Of a stretch of 64,000 nucleotides of DNA, positions 26,089-39,244 are shown piece after piece. How positions within the stretch are numbered: the first letter of the stretch is position 1; each line of letters opens with the position of its first letter. Position numbers and translations under genes: made by a program. The stretch is from an uncultured Shimia sp. (GTDB lineage Bacteria; Pseudomonadota; Alphaproteobacteria; Rhodobacterales; Rhodobacteraceae): assembly GCF_913054185.1 (NCBI RefSeq), contig NZ_CAJXIV010000010.1:1-64000 (forward strand). Reading direction: 5' to 3'. Below the pieces are notes generated by a model. That model did not search any database. It had not been told where the DNA came from and saw only the letters and a program-made list of their open reading frames with translations.

Positions 26089-26130
26089 CCTCATAGGTCA
26101 CTTTGTACTGCTTACTTCTGACCTATGGGG
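26089..26130 (+). other. Long hairpin in the leader of trmFO
   Basis: CATAGGTCA (26092-26100) and TGACCTATG (26119-26127) are perfect 9-bp arms. Flanking bases extend the RNA stem to 12 pairs with one G-U. The loop is 18 bases. It lies in the 244-base spacer between the crotonase gene and trmFO, about 50 bases before the start codon. No T tract follows, so it is not an obvious terminator. A smaller CCACAC/GTGTGG hairpin is at 26021-26036. Nothing else was recognised in the spacer. Confidence 0.45.
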
Positions 26131-26180
26131 CGCGCGCCTCTTTTCGCTCTTAGCCCTTCCCAAACGCCGATGCCTGCCCT

Positions 26181-27536
26181 ATGTCCGCCTTCATGACAGA
26201 AACATTGCATATCGTGGGCGGCGGCATGGCCGGCGCGGAGGCCGCATGGCAGGCCGCAAACATGGGCGTAAACGTGGTGATCCACGAGATGCGGCCCAAG
26301 GTCGAAACCTTTGCACATCGCACCGGGCATCTGGCAGAGATGGTTTGTTCCAACTCTTTCCGTTCCGATGATGATGAGCAAAACGCCGTAGGTCTGTTGC
26401 ATTGGGAAATGCGCGCCGCCAACGGATTGATCATGGCCATCGCAGACAAACACCGTCTTCCCGCTGGTGGCGCTCTCGCAGTGGACCGCGATCCGTTTGC
26501 AGAATCCGTGACCGCTGCTCTGAACGACCACCCCAATGTTTCAATCGAATACGGCGAAATTTCCGAACTGCCATCAGACGGTCATTGGATTGTCGCCACC
26601 GGACCGCTGACTTCCTCCACGCTTGGCGCAGCAATCCAAGCCGAAACCGGCGCCGACCGATTGGCCTTCTTTGATGCCATTGCGCCAATCATTTATGCCG
26701 AGAGCATCGACATGGACGTGGCCTGGTTGCAATCCCGTTATGACAAGGGTGAGACCGAGGAAGAGCAAAAAGCCTACCTCAACTGCCCGATGACCAAAGA
26801 CCAATACGAAGCCTTCATCGACGCGCTTCTAGCAGCAGACAAAACCGAGTTCCACGAAGGTGAAACCGCCGGTTATTTTGACGGGTGTCTGCCCATCGAA
26901 GTTATGGCTGAGCGCGGACGCGAAACTTTGCGGTTTGGCCCGATGAAGCCCGTGGGGCTGACCAATGCGCACAAGCCGGACGACAAGCCATATGCCGTGG
27001 TACAGCTGCGCCGCGACAATGCTTTGGGCACACTGTTGAACATCGTCGGTTTCCAAACCAAGATGAAATACGGTGCACAGACCGAGGTCCTCAAGATGAT
27101 CCCAGGTCTGGAAAACGCTTCCTTTGCACGCTTAGGCGGCATCCACCGCAACACGTTCATCAACTCACCAACTCTGTTGGACGACCAGATGCGCCTGAAA
27201 TCCCGCCCCAATATCCGCTTTGCCGGCCAGGTCACGGGTGTGGAAGGTTACGTCGAAAGCGCCGCCATGGGACTGCTCGCTGGCCGTCTGGCCGCCGCAG
27301 AAATTCTTGGAGAAGCGCAAGACACTGCGCCTGTGAACACAGCCATGGGCGCGCTTGTGCACCACATCACTGGCGGCGCAGAGGCCAAAACCTTTCAACC
27401 GATGAACGTTAACTTTGGTCTGTTCCAACCTGTGGAAGGACTCAAAGGCGGCCGTCGCGGTCGCAAAGACCGCTACAAAGCTTACACTGACCGCGCCAAA
27501 GCGGATTGGCAGGCCTGGCTCGATGTACAGGCCTGA
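26181..27536 (+). CDS. trmFO: Folate/FAD-dependent tRNA (uracil-54) C5-methyltransferase
   Basis: Makes ribothymidine at tRNA position 54 from methylene-tetrahydrofolate with FADH2. The dinucleotide site is [15 protein letters not shown] near residue 10, followed by the family signature [11 protein letters not shown] and [11 protein letters not shown]. The catalytic-region Cys lies near [10 protein letters not shown] and the C-terminal [12 protein letters not shown] is typical. Length 451 is normal. Either ATG 26181 or ATG 26193 could be the start; neither has a clear SD. A terminator follows. Confidence 0.95.
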   Translation: MSAFMTETLHIVGGGMAGAEAAWQAANMGVNVVIHEMRPKVETFAHRTGHLAEMVCSNSFRSDDDEQNAVGLLHWEMRAANGLIMAIADKHRLPAGGALAVDRDPFAESVTAALNDHPNVSIEYGEISELPSDGHWIVATGPLTSSTLGAAIQAETGADRLAFFDAIAPIIYAESIDMDVAWLQSRYDKGETEEEQKAYLNCPMTKDQYEAFIDALLAADKTEFHEGETAGYFDGCLPIEVMAERGRETLRFGPMKPVGLTNAHKPDDKPYAVVQLRRDNALGTLLNIVGFQTKMKYGAQTEVLKMIPGLENASFARLGGIHRNTFINSPTLLDDQMRLKSRPNIRFAGQVTGVEGYVESAAMGLLAGRLAAAEILGEAQDTAPVNTAMGALVHHITGGAEAKTFQPMNVNFGLFQPVEGLKGGRRGRKDRYKAYTDRAKADWQAWLDVQA

Positions 27537-27572
27537 CTAGACGGCTCACGCAACATCACATATTCTACCATG

Positions 27573-27600
27573 GAGCGGGCCAAACGGACCCGCTCTTTTT
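27573..27600 (+). terminator. Rho-independent terminator of trmFO
   Basis: GAGCGGG (27573-27579) pairs with CCCGCTC (27589-27595), followed by TTTTTGTG. Confidence 0.85.
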
Positions 27601-27630
27601 GTGAAGAACTCTCGATAAGCGACTGAAACC

Positions 27631-28473
27631 GTGACCTTTATCACCCGATTTGCCCCTTCTCCAACCGGTCCGCTGCATTTGGGCCATGCCTATTCGGCGA
27701 TGCTGGCGCATGACATGGCGACTGCTGCGGGTGGTACTTTCCTTTTGCGAATTGACGACCTCGACAAATCTCGTGCACGCGCCCAATGGGAAGAGCAAAT
27801 CTATGATGACCTAGCATGGCTAGGTCTCACATGGGAGACGCCCGTCCGCCGTCAATCCGACCACTTCGCAGACTACGACAAGGTGCTGCAGAAGCTTTCA
27901 AAGTTGGGCCTTACATACGCCTGCACCTGTACCCGCCGTGACATCGAAACGGCTGCTAACGCCCCGCAAGAAGGTGTGCCAGAGTTTGGCCCTGACGGGC
28001 GTATCTACCCGGGCACCTGCTGCAATGCGAGGCACGCCCTCTCGAAGGCCAAATGCATCCGCCTCAACATGCGCGCTGCCTGTGAACACGCAATGCCAGC
28101 ATCTTTTGAGGAAGGCGGCCCCGACCAACACGGCAAACATGCTTTAGATGTCGAGACAATGGTCTCAACCATTGGCGACGTCGTATTGGCCCGCCCCAAC
28201 ATGGCCGCATCCTATCATCTATCTGTGGTGGTAGATGACGCCGCAACAGGAGTCACCGATGTCGTACGAGGTGCCGACCTGTTTGGCGCCACCTCCATCC
28301 ATGTGGTGTTGCAAAAATTGCTCGGACTGCGCACGCCGCACTATCATCACCACAAATTGATCCGTGACGATACGGGCAAGCGCCTCGCCAAACGAGACGA
28401 CGCCCGCGCCATTTCAAAGTACCGCGCAGATGGGGCGTCGCCCGCTGACATCCGCGCCATGGCTGGCCTTTAA
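27631..28473 (+). CDS. gluQRS: Glutamyl-Q tRNA(Asp) synthetase
   Basis: A truncated glutamyl-tRNA synthetase paralog that charges glutamate onto queuosine of tRNA(Asp). The 280-residue product has the catalytic core only: FAPSPTGPLHLGH (HIGH equivalent), a zinc knuckle built from CTCTRRD and YPGTCC, and KRLAKRD in place of KMSKS. There is no anticodon-binding domain, as expected. It starts at GTG 27631. Its TAA overlaps the hisI TAA of the opposite strand within one TTAA. Confidence 0.93.
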   Translation: MTFITRFAPSPTGPLHLGHAYSAMLAHDMATAAGGTFLLRIDDLDKSRARAQWEEQIYDDLAWLGLTWETPVRRQSDHFADYDKVLQKLSKLGLTYACTCTRRDIETAANAPQEGVPEFGPDGRIYPGTCCNARHALSKAKCIRLNMRAACEHAMPASFEEGGPDQHGKHALDVETMVSTIGDVVLARPNMAASYHLSVVVDDAATGVTDVVRGADLFGATSIHVVLQKLLGLRTPHYHHHKLIRDDTGKRLAKRDDARAISKYRADGASPADIRAMAGL

Positions 28474-28832
28474 CCCTCCATCGGCTTCATCAGCTCGACG
28501 GTCTCACCGTCCCGCACCGCTGTATAAAAACACGTACGTCGATTGGTGTGGCAAGCCGCGCCGGTCTGTTCAACCAACACCAGAATACAGTCCTGATCGC
28601 AGTCATAGCGAAAATCGACCAGTTTTTGCACATGGCCAGAGGTCTCACCTTTGATCCAAAACGCCTGACGCGAGCGGCTCCAATAGGTGACCTTTTGGGT
28701 CTCCAACGTCTTCGCCACGGCTTCGGCGTTCATCCACGCCATCATCAGCACTTCGCCGCTCTCACTGTCCTGCGCAATCGCCGGGACCAGTCCAGCTTCA
28801 TTGTACTTCAGCGCCTTTGGGTCAAATCCCAT
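28470..28832 (-). CDS. hisI: Phosphoribosyl-AMP cyclohydrolase
   Basis: Opens the purine ring of phosphoribosyl-AMP in histidine synthesis. The 120-residue product shows MMAWMNAEA, TYWSRSRQAFWIKGETSGH, the metal ligands in DCDQDC and the zinc Cys in GAACHTNRRTCFY, all diagnostic. ATG 28832 with AGGGG upstream is taken; the open frame extends to 28925 without family similarity. There is no HisE domain, so that activity is encoded elsewhere. It diverges from the Fe-S scaffold gene. Confidence 0.95.
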   Translation of the reverse strand: MGFDPKALKYNEAGLVPAIAQDSESGEVLMMAWMNAEAVAKTLETQKVTYWSRSRQAFWIKGETSGHVQKLVDFRYDCDQDCILVLVEQTGAACHTNRRTCFYTAVRDGETVELMKPMEG

Positions 28833-28899
28833 ACCATCGTCCCCTTTGCATCCGCAATTTTCCTCTCTATCTAGGAAAGGCGTAAAAAAGGAAACCGCG

Positions 28900-29352
28900 A
28901 TGTCCGGCGAAACCGACCTGATCAAGCTCTACTCTGGCCAGATCCTGCAACTGGCGGCTGCGATCCCGAACACGGACCGGCTCGAGAACCCAGATGCCAG
29001 CGTCAAAAAACGCTCCCCACTCTGCGGCAGCACTGTCACGGTCGACATCAAAATCGAAAATGGCCGCATCGCCAACTTTGGACAGGACGTAAAGGCCTGC
29101 GCTTTGGGGCAAGCCGCAGCCTCAGTCGTTGGGGCTCATGTGATTGGTCAAAATCGCGACGGCATCGAAGCCGCGCGCAATGCGTTGAAAACCATGCTGA
29201 AGGAAGACGGCCCCACCCCGCCGGCGCCATTTGACGGTCTCGAAGTTTTACGTCCAGCGCGGGATTACAAAAACCGCCATGCCTCTATCATGTTGGCTTT
29301 GGATGCCACTGCAGAGGCTTTTGAGGTGGCTGAGCAAGCCAACTGCGCCTAA
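28900..29352 (+). CDS. Iron-sulfur cluster assembly scaffold protein (IscU/SufU-like)
   Basis: A 150-residue protein from ATG 28900 (SD AAGGAA). It follows the NifU-N/SufU fold with cysteines in SPLCGSTVTVDI, KACALGQAA and a C-terminal NCA. These are equivalent to the three cluster-ligand cysteines of the family, although spacing differs from classical IscU. It is probably an assembly scaffold or a relative with an altered role. It stands apart from any suf or isc operon in this window. Confidence 0.85.
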   Translation: MSGETDLIKLYSGQILQLAAAIPNTDRLENPDASVKKRSPLCGSTVTVDIKIENGRIANFGQDVKACALGQAAASVVGAHVIGQNRDGIEAARNALKTMLKEDGPTPPAPFDGLEVLRPARDYKNRHASIMLALDATAEAFEVAEQANCA

Positions 29353-29656
29353 GCCGATCCCAAAATCAAGTCAGCTAAAATCGCGCCAGACTGCGCGGCT
29401 GATCTCATGACACCCACACAAAAAAACCGCCGCACTTCCCAAAGGAAGGCGGCGGCAAGCGCAAGCGGTATCGTGTGGGACCCGGGCCATCCGACTTGGG
29501 GGGAGGCAGACCCCCAAGAAGACTATGAACAGGCAGTGTCAGTCGAGACGCATCAAATGGGGACAGATGCGCGGACGGACCGGCACGAATTTCGCAGGCA
29601 GAATTAGATCAGACTCACCACGTCACACTGGTACAAATACAAAAACCACATCAAGT
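29353..29656. other. Intergenic region with several strong hairpins, candidate structured RNA
   Basis: There is no convincing protein gene in these 304 bases. It holds a 12-bp hairpin with T tract on the minus strand (29419-29455) and a perfect 8-bp CTTGGGGG/CCCCCAAG hairpin (29495-29502 and 29511-29518). The upstream minus-strand sequence is the 3' flank of a 40-residue membrane protein gene. It could be a long 3' UTR or a separate small RNA. I compared it by eye with tmRNA, SRP, RNase P and 6S marks and found no match. Confidence 0.45.
29413..29446 (-). terminator. Strong terminator on the minus strand
   Basis: On the minus strand GCCGCCGCCTTCC and GGAAGTGCGGCGG form a stem of 12 pairs with one bulged base, closed by a TTTG loop, followed by TTTTTTTG. 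It would end the transcript of the 40-residue membrane protein gene or a small RNA lying just upstream. Confidence 0.85.
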
Positions 29657-29779
29657 TCACACAAAACCGGGAACATGCAGCGCAAGCACCAGCATAAAGA
29701 CCAAGACCAAGCCGCCAATGGCGTCCTGCAACAACGTATCGCCAGAGTTGCGAACAACGGATTTGATTTGCTGCATCAT
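29657..29779 (-). CDS. 40-residue single-span membrane protein, function unknown
   Basis: The start MMQQIKSVVRNSGDTLLQ follows a textbook SD (AAGGAG, 7 bases before ATG 29779). A hydrophobic helix AIGGLVLVFMLVLALHV runs to the end, PGFV. The amphipathic N-terminal helix plus single C-terminal span is a common small-membrane-protein layout. The open frame extends upstream to 29869 but the extension has no SD. Its transcript would run to the strong terminator at 29413-29446, leaving an unusually long 3' part. I do not recognise the family. Confidence 0.7.
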   Translation of the reverse strand: MMQQIKSVVRNSGDTLLQDAIGGLVLVFMLVLALHVPGFV

Positions 29780-29896
29780 TTGGTCTCTCCTTCCCGAATG
29801 TTTTGTTGCCACTTTGTTCTCACACCATGCGAGTCGAGTAAAGAACTTTTTGAGAACATTTGAGAACATTAAGGGAATTCAAATCCCAGCGAGAGG

Positions 29897-34281
<4,385 letters not shown>

Positions 34282-34337
34282 CTACCCTCCCAAGCAATAG
34301 GGCTGACAACCGTCAACGTCCAGAGGTCGTAGGCGTT

Positions 34338-35054
34338 CTAAGCGCGCATCGCCACCGGGTCATCTGTACCAGCTACCGGCTCTGGATCGCGCAGCACATA
34401 GCCACGGCCCCAAACGGTTTCGATGTAATTGTCACCACCGGTCGCCTCAGACAACTTCTTGCGAAGTTTACAGATAAAGACATCGATGATTTTTAGTTCA
34501 GGCTCGTCCATGCCACCATACAGGTGGTTCAGGAACATCTCTTTGGTCAGCGTGGTGCCCTTGCGCAGGGACAGCAGCTCCAGCATTTGGTATTCTTTGC
34601 CGGTCAGGTGCACAGGCTTGTTTTCGACCTCGACGGTCTTCGCATCCAGGTTTACGTTAATCTGGCCAGTCTTAATAACCGACTGGGAATGGCCTTTGGA
34701 TCGACGGATAATTGCGTGAATACGTGCCACCAACTCTTCGCGGTGGAACGGTTTGGTAAGGTAATCATCAGCACCGTAGCCAAAGCCTTTCAGCTTGCTT
34801 TCAGTGTCATCCGCACCCGACAGGATCAAGATTGGGGTGTCGATACGTGAGGTGCGCAGCTGACGCAGAACCTCGTGGCCGGTCATGTCTGGCAAGCCCA
34901 GGTCCAGCAAAATAAGGTCGTAATCGTAAAGCTTCGCCAGATCGATGCCTTCTTCGCCAAGATCAGTGGCGTAAACATTCAGGTTGGCGTGAGTCAGCAT
35001 CATCTCGATACTTTTGGATGTTGTAGGATCGTCTTCGACCAGCAGCACTCTCAT
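34338..35054 (-). CDS. ctrA: Cell-cycle response regulator CtrA
   Basis: An OmpR-class master regulator of alphaproteobacteria. It has a receiver domain with phospho-acceptor Asp51 ([11 protein letters not shown]), a DDYLTKPF loop, and a C-terminal winged HTH with [22 protein letters not shown] as its recognition region, nearly invariant in CtrA. In Rhodobacterales CtrA controls motility, quorum-sensing outputs and gene-transfer agents rather than being essential; this is family knowledge. It lies downstream of sciP with a 102-base spacer containing a long palindrome and repeated GGTTAAC elements. Confidence 0.97.
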   Translation of the reverse strand: MRVLLVEDDPTTSKSIEMMLTHANLNVYATDLGEEGIDLAKLYDYDLILLDLGLPDMTGHEVLRQLRTSRIDTPILILSGADDTESKLKGFGYGADDYLTKPFHREELVARIHAIIRRSKGHSQSVIKTGQINVNLDAKTVEVENKPVHLTGKEYQMLELLSLRKGTTLTKEMFLNHLYGGMDEPELKIIDVFICKLRKKLSEATGGDNYIETVWGRGYVLRDPEPVAGTDDPVAMRA

Positions 35055-35085
35055 TTGTTCGGCTTCCTTACGTTGGAGGGTTACT

Positions 35086-35117
35086 GTCGTTAACCTTAAC
35101 GATTAAAGGTTAACGAC
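35086..35117. promoter_or_regulatory. 14-bp inverted repeat upstream of ctrA
   Basis: GTCGTTAACCTTAA (35086-35099) mirrors TTAAAGGTTAACGAC (35103-35117), perfect apart from one extra A, around a CGA centre. Further GGTTAAC-like elements follow at 35119 (GGTTACC) and 35136 (GGTTAAC). The TTAA half-sites recall CtrA boxes, but no pair has the classical TTAA-N7-TTAA spacing. It is centred about 47 bases before the ctrA start codon. Confidence 0.65.
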
Positions 35118-35156
35118 TGGTTACCGATTTAGGAAGGTTAACAGAGATTGCTAGAT

Positions 35157-35438
35157 TTAGCGATATTTTTGAACAGCCGTCGCCTTCAACGCATCCTGCC
35201 CATGGGTCGATACTGCCGTCACCCACTCGTTAAATTCATCTTCACTTAAGCTATACATTTCAAGCGCTTCACGCTTGGTTATCAATCCATAGGCCACGCC
35301 ACGCACCACGGCCGCTTTGCGGGATGCCACCCATCTCTTTGTTTTGGCTGGGGGCAAGTCGGCACGTGTCATGACCTGACCATCGGTCAAAGTCACGCAT
35401 CTGGGGCCTTCCACTTTCTTTAAAAACATCTCGCTCAT
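35157..35438 (-). CDS. sciP: DUF1153 protein, SciP-type CtrA inhibitor
   Basis: A 93-residue protein with the DUF1153 pattern (TRADLPPAKTKRWVASRKAAVV, GLITKREALEMYSLSEDEFNEW, C-terminal QKYR). This is the family of Caulobacter SciP, a small helix-turn-helix protein that binds CtrA and blocks recruitment of RNA polymerase. The position directly upstream of ctrA strengthens the call. It diverges from mnmA. Confidence 0.88.
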   Translation of the reverse strand: MSEMFLKKVEGPRCVTLTDGQVMTRADLPPAKTKRWVASRKAAVVRGVAYGLITKREALEMYSLSEDEFNEWVTAVSTHGQDALKATAVQKYR

Positions 35439-35493
35439 CCTCTTGGTGGGAAAATAATCGCCTATGGGACTTAACGAGGCCCTAAAGCAGCCC

Positions 35494-35521
35494 TTGAGAG
35501 TGTCTAAGATTTTCCTATATT
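35494..35521 (+). promoter_or_regulatory. Probable sigma70 promoter of mnmA
   Basis: TTGAGA (35494-35499), 16-base spacer, TATATT (35516-35521), 31 bases before the mnmA ATG. CGGAGAG just before the start supplies the SD. Confidence 0.6.
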
Positions 35522-35552
35522 CTCTTGGACTTCTGACCCGGAGAGACTCACC

Positions 35553-36698
35553 ATGCCGCTTGATGGCGACACACCCCTAAATTCGCTCGGTTTCGCCAAG
35601 CCCCCATCCGAGACCCGCGTGGTTGTTGCCATGTCTGGTGGCGTCGACAGTTCCGTGGTCGCCGCCCAATTGGCGGACGAGGGCTATGACGTTGTTGGCG
35701 TGACGTTGCAGCTTTATGACCACGGCGCGGCTTTGGCCAAAAAAGGTGCCTGTTGCGCAGGGATTGATATCCACGACGCCCGCCGCGTGGCTGAGGAAAA
35801 AGGGTTTCCGCATTACGTCCTGGATTATGAAAACATTTTCCAAGATGCCGTGATCGATGAATTTGCCGACAGCTACCTTGGCGGCGCCACCCCTGTGCCC
35901 TGCATCCGCTGCAACGAACGGGTGAAATTCAAAGATCTATTGGAAACCGCCAAAGATCTGGAAGCGGATTGCATGGCTACTGGCCACTACATTCAACGCA
36001 AACTGGGCGAAGACGGCCCCGAGCTGCACTCCGCCGCTGACGCCAATCGCGACCAAAGCTATTTCCTGTTCTCCACCACACCGGAGCAGCTCGACTATCT
36101 ACGATTCCCATTGGGCCATCTGCCAAACAAAGATTCCACCCGCGCTTTGGCTGCCGAATACGGTCTTGCCGTGGCGGACAAACCCGACAGCCAAGACATC
36201 TGTTTTGTTCCCAACGGCGACTATGCCAGTGTGATTGAAAAATTGCGCCCCGGTGCAGCGGAACCTGGCGACATTGTTGATAACGAAGGCAACGTCCTTG
36301 GCACCCACAACGGTGTGATCCACTACACCATTGGACAGCGCCGAGGCCTTGGCATTGGGGGGCTGAGCACGCCGCTGTATGTGGTGAAGCTTGACGTTGA
36401 CAAGAAGCAGGTCGTTGTTGGTCCCAAGGAGCTGCTATCAACCCGCATCATTCCTGTCCGGGAAATCAACTGGCTGGGCGACGAGCCGTTTGAAAGCCGC
36501 AAGGAGTGGCATATGTCGGTCAAAGTGCGGTCCACGCGGCCGCCACGTGACGCCATTTTGCGCCCAACGGGACCGGACACCGCCGAGGTGGAGCTGCTCA
36601 CGCCAGAAGAGGGTGTCTCCCCCGGGCAGGCCTGTGTGTTTTATGACAACGACAGCTCCCGCATCTTTGGCGGCGGCTGGATCTGGCGCGGCTACTGA
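35553..36698 (+). CDS. mnmA: tRNA 2-thiouridine(34) synthase MnmA
   Basis: Thiolates U34 of tRNA for Lys, Glu and Gln. The 381 residues include the PP-loop [28 protein letters not shown], the catalytic cysteines in [11 protein letters not shown] and [12 protein letters not shown], and the C-terminal beta-barrel domain ending [13 protein letters not shown] ~15-residue N-terminal extension before the PP-loop is usual in Rhodobacterales. It diverges from sciP. Confidence 0.97.
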   Translation: MPLDGDTPLNSLGFAKPPSETRVVVAMSGGVDSSVVAAQLADEGYDVVGVTLQLYDHGAALAKKGACCAGIDIHDARRVAEEKGFPHYVLDYENIFQDAVIDEFADSYLGGATPVPCIRCNERVKFKDLLETAKDLEADCMATGHYIQRKLGEDGPELHSAADANRDQSYFLFSTTPEQLDYLRFPLGHLPNKDSTRALAAEYGLAVADKPDSQDICFVPNGDYASVIEKLRPGAAEPGDIVDNEGNVLGTHNGVIHYTIGQRRGLGIGGLSTPLYVVKLDVDKKQVVVGPKELLSTRIIPVREINWLGDEPFESRKEWHMSVKVRSTRPPRDAILRPTGPDTAEVELLTPEEGVSPGQACVFYDNDSSRIFGGGWIWRGY

Positions 36699-36707
36699 GC
36701 CGCGCCG

Positions 36708-37286
36708 TCAGGTGATGTCGGTGCCTGTGTTGATCACCACATAAAGTCCGATGGCTATCATCACATACGGCGCCAGCCACTCCAACCGCTCGATCCGAGA
36801 GACCCGCGCAGGGGCCATAGAGGCCAGCATGGCGCCGCCCACTGCCAGGGCCACTGCAGATGTCGCTGCCCCCAACAGAATTGGCATTGTGTAGCTGGGC
36901 CCTGAATCCGCCAACAATGGCGTGAACACAGCAAAACTGTCAAACGACACACTGAGGAAAAGCGCGATAATGGCCAACACACGCGACTTGGACACTTGCT
37001 CCGCAGCGCTACTATCAGCGCCCAGATAACGCCCAACCAAAGCATAAAGCCCCAACCCAATCGGAATAAACCCAAGGTAGCCCACTTGATGCGGCAAGCC
37101 TGTCTCAAGCCCAGCGGAGACAAAATACGCGGCGGACAGCATAATGCCCTGCGCAATCAAAAATCCGCTCAGTGTGCGCAACTGCCCCACAGTCAAGATC
37201 AGCCCAACCATGATGGCGAGGTTGTCCAAATTGGTGGCCACGTGCGCGGTCAATGCGGATAGAGCAATGCCAAGCTCGTCGATCAT
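36708..37286 (-). CDS. CadD-like cadmium resistance/LysE-type membrane transporter
   Basis: A 192-residue protein with six hydrophobic segments. The N-terminal AHVATNLDNLAIMVGL matches the TNxDN motif of the CadD family, with a second repeat FLSVSFDSFAVFTPLL in the middle. This suggests an export or tolerance function for a metal or other solute; the substrate is uncertain. The ATG overlaps the lpxB stop (37283-37286), so it hangs on the end of the lipid A operon. That is an odd partner and may be accidental. Confidence 0.75.
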   Translation of the reverse strand: MIDELGIALSALTAHVATNLDNLAIMVGLILTVGQLRTLSGFLIAQGIMLSAAYFVSAGLETGLPHQVGYLGFIPIGLGLYALVGRYLGADSSAAEQVSKSRVLAIIALFLSVSFDSFAVFTPLLADSGPSYTMPILLGAATSAVALAVGGAMLASMAPARVSRIERLEWLAPYVMIAIGLYVVINTGTDIT

Positions 37287-38440
37287 GCGCTCAATCCATC
37301 CAACACCGCCCGTGCTGCACGCAAACCGGGAAACTCTTGCCCCCGGCCCAAACGCTGCATCGTCAAGGCCATCGCCTCGCGTTGCTCAGAGGAATCCGCC
37401 AACACCCGCAATATCGCTGGAGCAATGTCATCAGCTTGAAACGCTGGGCCCATAAATTCCGGCACTGCCCGACTCTCGGCCACCAAATTCACCAACGTGC
37501 CCGTATCAATCAAGAGCATGCGGCTGATGATCTGCCAGCTGATCCAGTTCATGTTATAGCCAATAACCATTGGCGTATCGCTGGCCGCAAGTTCAAGCGA
37601 CACGGTGCCCGATGCCGCCAAGGCTACATCCGCCGCTTTAAACGCCGCAAGTTTCTGTGCCTGCGCGGTCTCTGCGTCCATTTCGTTTGGGTCAAGCACT
37701 AGTGGCGCAACCTTCCAATCCGCCACCAACTCCTTCACCAGATCAGCTACTGGTGCCGCGGCGGGCACAACAACTTTCAATTCTGGCTTCTGGTGCACCA
37801 ATCGCGCGACCACCTCGCCAAAGGTTGGCGTCATTCGGTCAACTTCCCCTCGCCGAGATCCCGGCAAAGCCAGCAGAAGTGGCGCATCACCAATCCAGTG
37901 CTTTTCCCGAAACGCAACAACTTCAGCTTCCGTTGCCACCGGTTCTGTTACCACCGGGTGTCCAACAAAGTCGCAGCGCAAACCAACCGCTTTCATGTAA
38001 GGCGGCTCAAACGGCAACAGTGCCAACACTTGATCCACATATTTGGCTATTTTCTTGGCCCGCTTTGGACGCCAGGCCCATACTGACGGCGCCACATAAT
38101 GCACGCAGCGCAAATCGCTCTTGGCCTTCACTTCCCGCGCCACACGCAGACAGAAGTCCGGACTGTCGATAGTCACCATCACGTCCGGCTGCCAATCCAG
38201 CGCTGCATCCGCAGTTTGATACATACGTTTCACCAGATGGCGGTATTTGGGCAGCACCTCGGCAATGCCCATCACGCTCAACTCATCCATGGGAAACAGG
38301 CTCTCAAGCCCCTGTGCGGCCATCAGCGGTCCGCCAACCCCGGCGAACTCCACATCCGGCACCAGTTGGCGCAGCCCTTCCATGAGCGCCCCGCCAAGTC
38401 GGTCGCCCGACAATTCGCCTGCGACCAGAAACACTTTCAT
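37283..38440 (-). CDS. lpxB: Lipid-A-disaccharide synthase
   Basis: Joins UDP-diacylglucosamine and lipid X into the lipid A disaccharide at the inner-membrane face. The 385 residues show the family start LVAGELSGDRLGG, PDFCLRVARE, YVAPSVWAWRPKRAKKI, LALLPFEP and the nucleotide-sugar site LALPGSRRGEVDRM with ASGTVSLELA. The start touches the lpxI stop (38440), so translation is coupled within the lpx cluster. Confidence 0.97.
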   Translation of the reverse strand: MKVFLVAGELSGDRLGGALMEGLRQLVPDVEFAGVGGPLMAAQGLESLFPMDELSVMGIAEVLPKYRHLVKRMYQTADAALDWQPDVMVTIDSPDFCLRVAREVKAKSDLRCVHYVAPSVWAWRPKRAKKIAKYVDQVLALLPFEPPYMKAVGLRCDFVGHPVVTEPVATEAEVVAFREKHWIGDAPLLLALPGSRRGEVDRMTPTFGEVVARLVHQKPELKVVVPAAAPVADLVKELVADWKVAPLVLDPNEMDAETAQAQKLAAFKAADVALAASGTVSLELAASDTPMVIGYNMNWISWQIISRMLLIDTGTLVNLVAESRAVPEFMGPAFQADDIAPAILRVLADSSEQREAMALTMQRLGRGQEFPGLRAARAVLDGLSA

Positions 38441-39240
38441 CAGATCACCCGCGACAACAAGAACAACCCCGTTTCTTCTAGGGCCGCCATGGTTTTGGGA
38501 CGATCCAGCACAACCACTCGCCCTGCTGAAACCACAATACCTTCCACACCCGCATTGGCCGCAGCCAGCACGGTGTCCGGCCCAATGGCGGGCATATCGA
38601 CCCGCAAGTCTTGCCCACGCTTTGGTGCTTTCAGAAACACGCCTTTGCCCCGCCGCAAGTGGTCTGGCGTTTCAGAAACAAACCGCAACATCGCATCCGT
38701 GCCTTGAAGCGTCTCGATGCCAAGTGTGAGCCCCGCGGCCACAACTGCGCCCTGCCCCACATCCAGTGGCGACAGGGCCAGCAAGATATCCGCCGCACGG
38801 CTAGAATCCTGCAGGGCCTGCTCAGACGGCTCCGGCCCGGCCAGCAATCCATCCTCCGCCGTCAGTCCCTCAAGCAGCTCATGCGCGCCAACGACCTCAA
38901 AACCCTGCTCTTCAAACACCGCAATAATCAGTCGTAGGATGGCGTCGTCGCCGCCCTGCAATGCAGGCAGTAAACGCGGCGCTATTGCCATCATCCCGGC
39001 ATCAAAATCCGCCGGATTCAGCGGTGGGCGGCCAAGCCCTCCAGCCATCACCAGCCGCGTGACACCGCCATCCTTCAGCGCCTCAAACAACCCGCCCATC
39101 TTTTCAAAGCGATGCGAATGCACCTCACCGAGCATGTCATGAGAGACCCCCTCAAAGACAACACACATTGCGTCCGGATGCGCGTTTGCCAGCGCAACCG
39201 GCAATGCGCCGCCGCCACAAAGAATAGCCAGCCTGCTCAT
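38440..39240 (-). CDS. lpxI: UDP-2,3-diacylglucosamine pyrophosphatase LpxI
   Basis: Splits UDP-2,3-diacylglucosamine to lipid X, the step done by LpxH in enterobacteria and by LpxI in most alphaproteobacteria. The 266-residue DUF1009 protein starts LAILCGGGALPVALA and has DAILRLIIAVFEEQGFEVVGAHELL and a C-terminal DMPAIGPDTVLAAANAGVEG, all diagnostic. Operon position between lpxA and lpxB fits. Confidence 0.96.
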   Translation of the reverse strand: MSRLAILCGGGALPVALANAHPDAMCVVFEGVSHDMLGEVHSHRFEKMGGLFEALKDGGVTRLVMAGGLGRPPLNPADFDAGMMAIAPRLLPALQGGDDAILRLIIAVFEEQGFEVVGAHELLEGLTAEDGLLAGPEPSEQALQDSSRAADILLALSPLDVGQGAVVAAGLTLGIETLQGTDAMLRFVSETPDHLRRGKGVFLKAPKRGQDLRVDMPAIGPDTVLAAANAGVEGIVVSAGRVVVLDRPKTMAALEETGLFLLSRVI

Positions 39241-39244
39241 TGTT

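Noticed and set aside
29407-29607. 66-codon plus-strand frame in the structured intergenic region
   Set aside because: It runs straight through two strong hairpins, has no SD and gives a low-complexity polar product.
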